From Mageeibacillus sp. UBA5747 (GTDB lineage Bacteria; Bacillota; Clostridia; Saccharofermentanales; UBA5734): 24,403 bases of DNA. Location of the stretch: NCBI GenBank assembly GCA_002419145.1, contig DIFN01000075.1, positions 1 to 24,403 of the forward strand, read 5' to 3'. Within the stretch, counting starts at the first letter, position 1. Each line of letters begins with the position of its first letter. Shown here piece after piece: positions 22,710-24,403 of this stretch. The notes beneath the pieces are model-generated. The model saw only the letters and a program-made list of their open reading frames with translations. It was not told where the DNA came from and did no database searches. The position numbers and the translations under genes were made by a program.

Positions 22710-23078
22710 TTAGAACTTCAGTCCGGCTTCACGCGCCGATTCTGCCAGAGCCGCGACACGGCCATGGTAGAGATAGCCACCGCGGTCGAACACGACCGTT
22801 TCAATGCCATTGGCCAAGGCGCGCTGGGCGACCAGCGTACCGACGGCTTTGGCGCCTTCGACGTTGCCTGCAAAGGCAAGCGTGTTTTTGATTTCCTTGT
22901 CCAAGGACGAAGCGCTCACCAGCGTGCGGCCGGTGGTGTCATCGATCACCTGGGCATAGATCTGGGAAAGGCTGCGGAAGACACACAGTCTCGGACGTTC
23001 TGCCGTGCCGGAGACTTTGCTGCGCACCCGCTCGTGTTTCCGCTTGCGAATATCGTTCCTGCGAGTTTTGCTAATCAT
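22710..23078 (-). CDS. rplR: Large-subunit ribosomal protein L18
   Basis: L18 (uL18) binds 5S rRNA in the central protuberance. The 122-residue protein has the basic N-terminus with RRNDIRKRKHERVRSKVSGT, then RPRLCVFRSLSQIYAQVIDD and the C-terminal YHGRVAALAESAREAGLKF. AAAGGGTGA is the ribosome binding site. Gene order rplF-rplR-rpsE is standard. Confidence 0.98.
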   Translation of the reverse strand: MISKTRRNDIRKRKHERVRSKVSGTAERPRLCVFRSLSQIYAQVIDDTTGRTLVSASSLDKEIKNTLAFAGNVEGAKAVGTLVAQRALANGIETVVFDRGGYLYHGRVAALAESAREAGLKF

Positions 23079-23094
23079 GTCATCTCACCCTTTC

Positions 23095-23652
23095 TTATTT
23101 GCCCTTTTTGCCGCCCTTGGCGCCTGTCTTACCTTCTTTGAGGCGCAAGACTTCAAAGTCATATTTGACTCCCTTGCCCTTGTAAGGATCCGGCAGACGG
23201 AAGGCACGGATTTTGGCTGCAGTTTCACCAACCATCTGCTTGTCAGCGCCCCTGACAACGATCTTGTTCGGGGCGGGGACTTCGATGGTGATGCCTGCAG
23301 GTTCGTCGAGCTCGATCGGATGGGAAAAACCCAGGTTCAGGACGAGCTTCTTACCTTGTTTCTGGGCCTTGAAACCGACACCATTGATGTCCAGGTTCTT
23401 GGCAAAGCCCTGGGAAACCCCAACGATCATGTTATTGACCAGGGACCTGCTCAGGCCGTGCAGGGCGCGATGTTCTTTGCTGTCACTCGGACGAGTGACC
23501 GTGATGGTCTTGCCTTCGACCGTGACCGTGATATCCGGATGGATCACCTGGGTCAGGACCGTGGAACCGGATTTAACGGTGACAACGTTGTTTTCAACAT
23601 TGACATCGACGTTGGCCGGAACAGTGATCGGCATTCTGCCAATTCGGGACAT
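23095..23652 (-). CDS. rplF: Large-subunit ribosomal protein L6
   Basis: L6 (uL6) lies near the factor-binding region of the 50S subunit. The 185 residues form two repeated alpha/beta domains. The start is MSRIGRMPITVPANVDV, the second domain contains GFSHPIELDEPAGI, and the typical motif PDPYKGKGVKYDFE lies near residue 155. The tail is Lys/Gly-rich and a few residues longer than usual. AGGAGG precedes the ATG. Upstream is a 102-base gap to rpsH, larger than between the other genes in this block. Confidence 0.98.
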   Translation of the reverse strand: MSRIGRMPITVPANVDVNVENNVVTVKSGSTVLTQVIHPDITVTVEGKTITVTRPSDSKEHRALHGLSRSLVNNMIVGVSQGFAKNLDINGVGFKAQKQGKKLVLNLGFSHPIELDEPAGITIEVPAPNKIVVRGADKQMVGETAAKIRAFRLPDPYKGKGVKYDFEVLRLKEGKTGAKGGKKGK

Positions 23653-23686
23653 GGTTGTGGACCTCCTGCTCTTGAGATTAAGGATG

Positions 23687-23728
23687 GCAACCCCTGCTTG
23701 ATAGGACTAGGTGACAACCTTGGGGTGC
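23687..23728 (-). other. Hairpin in the 102-base rpsH-rplF gap
   Basis: On the - strand GCACCCC (23728-23722) pairs with GGGGTTGC (23694-23687) with one bulged T, around a 27-base loop that contains a smaller GGT/ACC stem. No T run follows. It may be a regulatory or processing structure for rplF; the gap otherwise contains only the rplF ribosome binding site. Confidence 0.35.
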
Positions 23729-23754
23729 TGCTCCGTTTCAGAGTTTAGTTTGAT

Positions 23755-24150
23755 TTACCAGACATAGGCGAGCACTTCGCCACCGACACCCTCTTTGCGG
23801 GCAACTTTGTCGGTCATGATGCCTTTTGAGGTAGAAATGATTGCAATGCCAAGACCGCCGAGCACTTTCGGTAGGTTCTCGGTATTGGCATAGACACGCA
23901 GTCCGGGTCTGGAAATGCGCTTAATACCTGAGATGACCGGTTTCTTAGCGGCATACTTGAGGGTGATCTTGATCTTGCCCTGCAAATCGTCGTTGATCAG
24001 GTCAACTTTGCTGATATAACCTTCGTCGAGAAGAATCTGGGCGATGGCTTTTTTGACATTGGACGCCGGGATTTCACAGGTCGCATGCCCGGCTGTGCCG
24101 GCATTGCGGATGCGGGTGAGCATATCGGCGATGGTATCTGTAATCTGCAT
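23755..24150 (-). CDS. rpsH: Small-subunit ribosomal protein S8
   Basis: S8 (uS8) binds the central domain of 16S rRNA and in E. coli is the repressor of the spc operon. The 131-residue protein starts with ITDTIADMLTRIRNAGTAGH and ends with the typical GIAIISTSKGIMTDKVARKE then GGEVLAYVW. AAGGAGG precedes the ATG. Order rpsN-rpsH-rplF is standard. Confidence 0.98.
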   Translation of the reverse strand: MQITDTIADMLTRIRNAGTAGHATCEIPASNVKKAIAQILLDEGYISKVDLINDDLQGKIKITLKYAAKKPVISGIKRISRPGLRVYANTENLPKVLGGLGIAIISTSKGIMTDKVARKEGVGGEVLAYVW

Positions 24151-24176
24151 GAAACTTCCTCCTTCCTCTGGTACGC

Positions 24177-24362
24177 TTACCAGCTGGCCTTGCGCACACC
24201 GGGAATCTGCCCCTTGTAGGCCAGTTCACGGAAGCACAGACGGCAGACGCCATACTTGCGGATGTAAGCATGCGGACGGCCACAGAGTTTGCAGCGATTG
24301 TAGGCACGTGTCGAGAACTTCGGCTCTGCCTGCTGTTTCAGGATCATTGACTTCTTAGCCAT
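24177..24362 (-). CDS. rpsN: Small-subunit ribosomal protein S14, zinc type
   Basis: S14 (uS14), 61 residues, the short zinc-binding form. Ligands are C24 and C27 in CKLC and C40 and C43 in CRLC. The C-terminus IPGVRKASW is the family ending. Many Gram-positive bacteria carry this form in the spc operon and sometimes a zinc-free copy elsewhere under Zur control; only this copy is visible here. GGGAGG lies 8 bases before the ATG, between it and the rplE stop. Confidence 0.98.
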   Translation of the reverse strand: MAKKSMILKQQAEPKFSTRAYNRCKLCGRPHAYIRKYGVCRLCFRELAYKGQIPGVRKASW

Positions 24363-24378
24363 TTAACGTACCTCCCGC

Positions 24379-24403
24379 TTACTTGGAAAACGGCATGCCG
24401 AGC
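24379..24403 (-). CDS. rplE: Large-subunit ribosomal protein L5, C-terminal end (cut by window edge)
   Basis: The window ends within this gene. The last seven codons before TAA read LGMPFSK, which matches the conserved C-terminus of L5 (LGMPF followed by basic residues). Its place directly upstream of rpsN is the standard spc-operon order. The rest of the gene lies beyond the window. Confidence 0.85.

Noticed and set aside
22449..23141. Open frame of 230 codons on the + strand over rpsE and rplR
   Set aside because: It is antisense to two certain ribosomal protein genes and has no recognisable domain.
1..24403. CRISPR array, rRNA genes, complete insertion sequence, prophage or attachment sites
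   Set aside because: No regularly spaced repeats, rRNA-like sequence, DDE transposase domain or integrase was seen; the only transposase-like part is the isolated HTH gene.

Overview
The window looks like a chromosomal segment of an anaerobic, low-GC-lineage Gram-positive bacterium (Clostridia-like) with a fairly GC-rich genome. This rests on Firmicutes-style gene order in the ribosomal/secY block, a KOW-domain gene between map and infA, zinc-type S14 and S4, a YesM/YesN-type two-component pair, an ECF transporter module next to rplQ, and [FeFe]-hydrogenase maturases. The genus cannot be named from this sequence alone.

Layout. Positions 1-3106 (+ strand) hold a leader followed by a TM1266-type hydrogenase regulator, hydG and hydE, which build the active-site cofactor of [FeFe]-hydrogenase. 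HydF and the hydrogenase itself are not in the window. All other genes are on the - strand, so hydE converges on the next block across four imperfect 18-bp repeats. Read in transcription order (right to left), positions 7571-3171 hold a sugar-type substrate-binding lipoprotein, a small stand-alone IS630-type helix-turn-helix protein, a sensor kinase and an AraC-type response regulator. This looks like a ligand-sensing operon with no transporter of its own.

Positions 7683-14645 hold, again in transcription order: a fused EcfA1-EcfA2 ATPase, EcfT, a ROK glucokinase with its own promoter and a LacI-like operator, truA, pncB, a cyclophilin and a 58-residue zinc-ribbon protein flanked by its own promoter and terminator. 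Positions 14744-24403 hold the end of the spc-type operon and the alpha operon: rplE (last codons), rpsN, rpsH, rplF, rplR, rpsE, rpmD, rplO, secY, adk, map, a KOW gene, infA, rpmJ, rpsM, rpsK, rpsD, rpoA and rplQ. An intrinsic terminator separates rplQ from ecfA.

The less ordinary parts are: the IS630-type HTH gene embedded with a strong ribosome binding site in a sensory operon; a multi-hairpin RNA between rpmJ and rpsM; a very long hairpin between secY and adk; the EcfA fusion with a kinase gene inserted between ecfT and truA; and an enlarged L17. I found no convincing entirely new system, CRISPR array, rRNA or tRNA gene.
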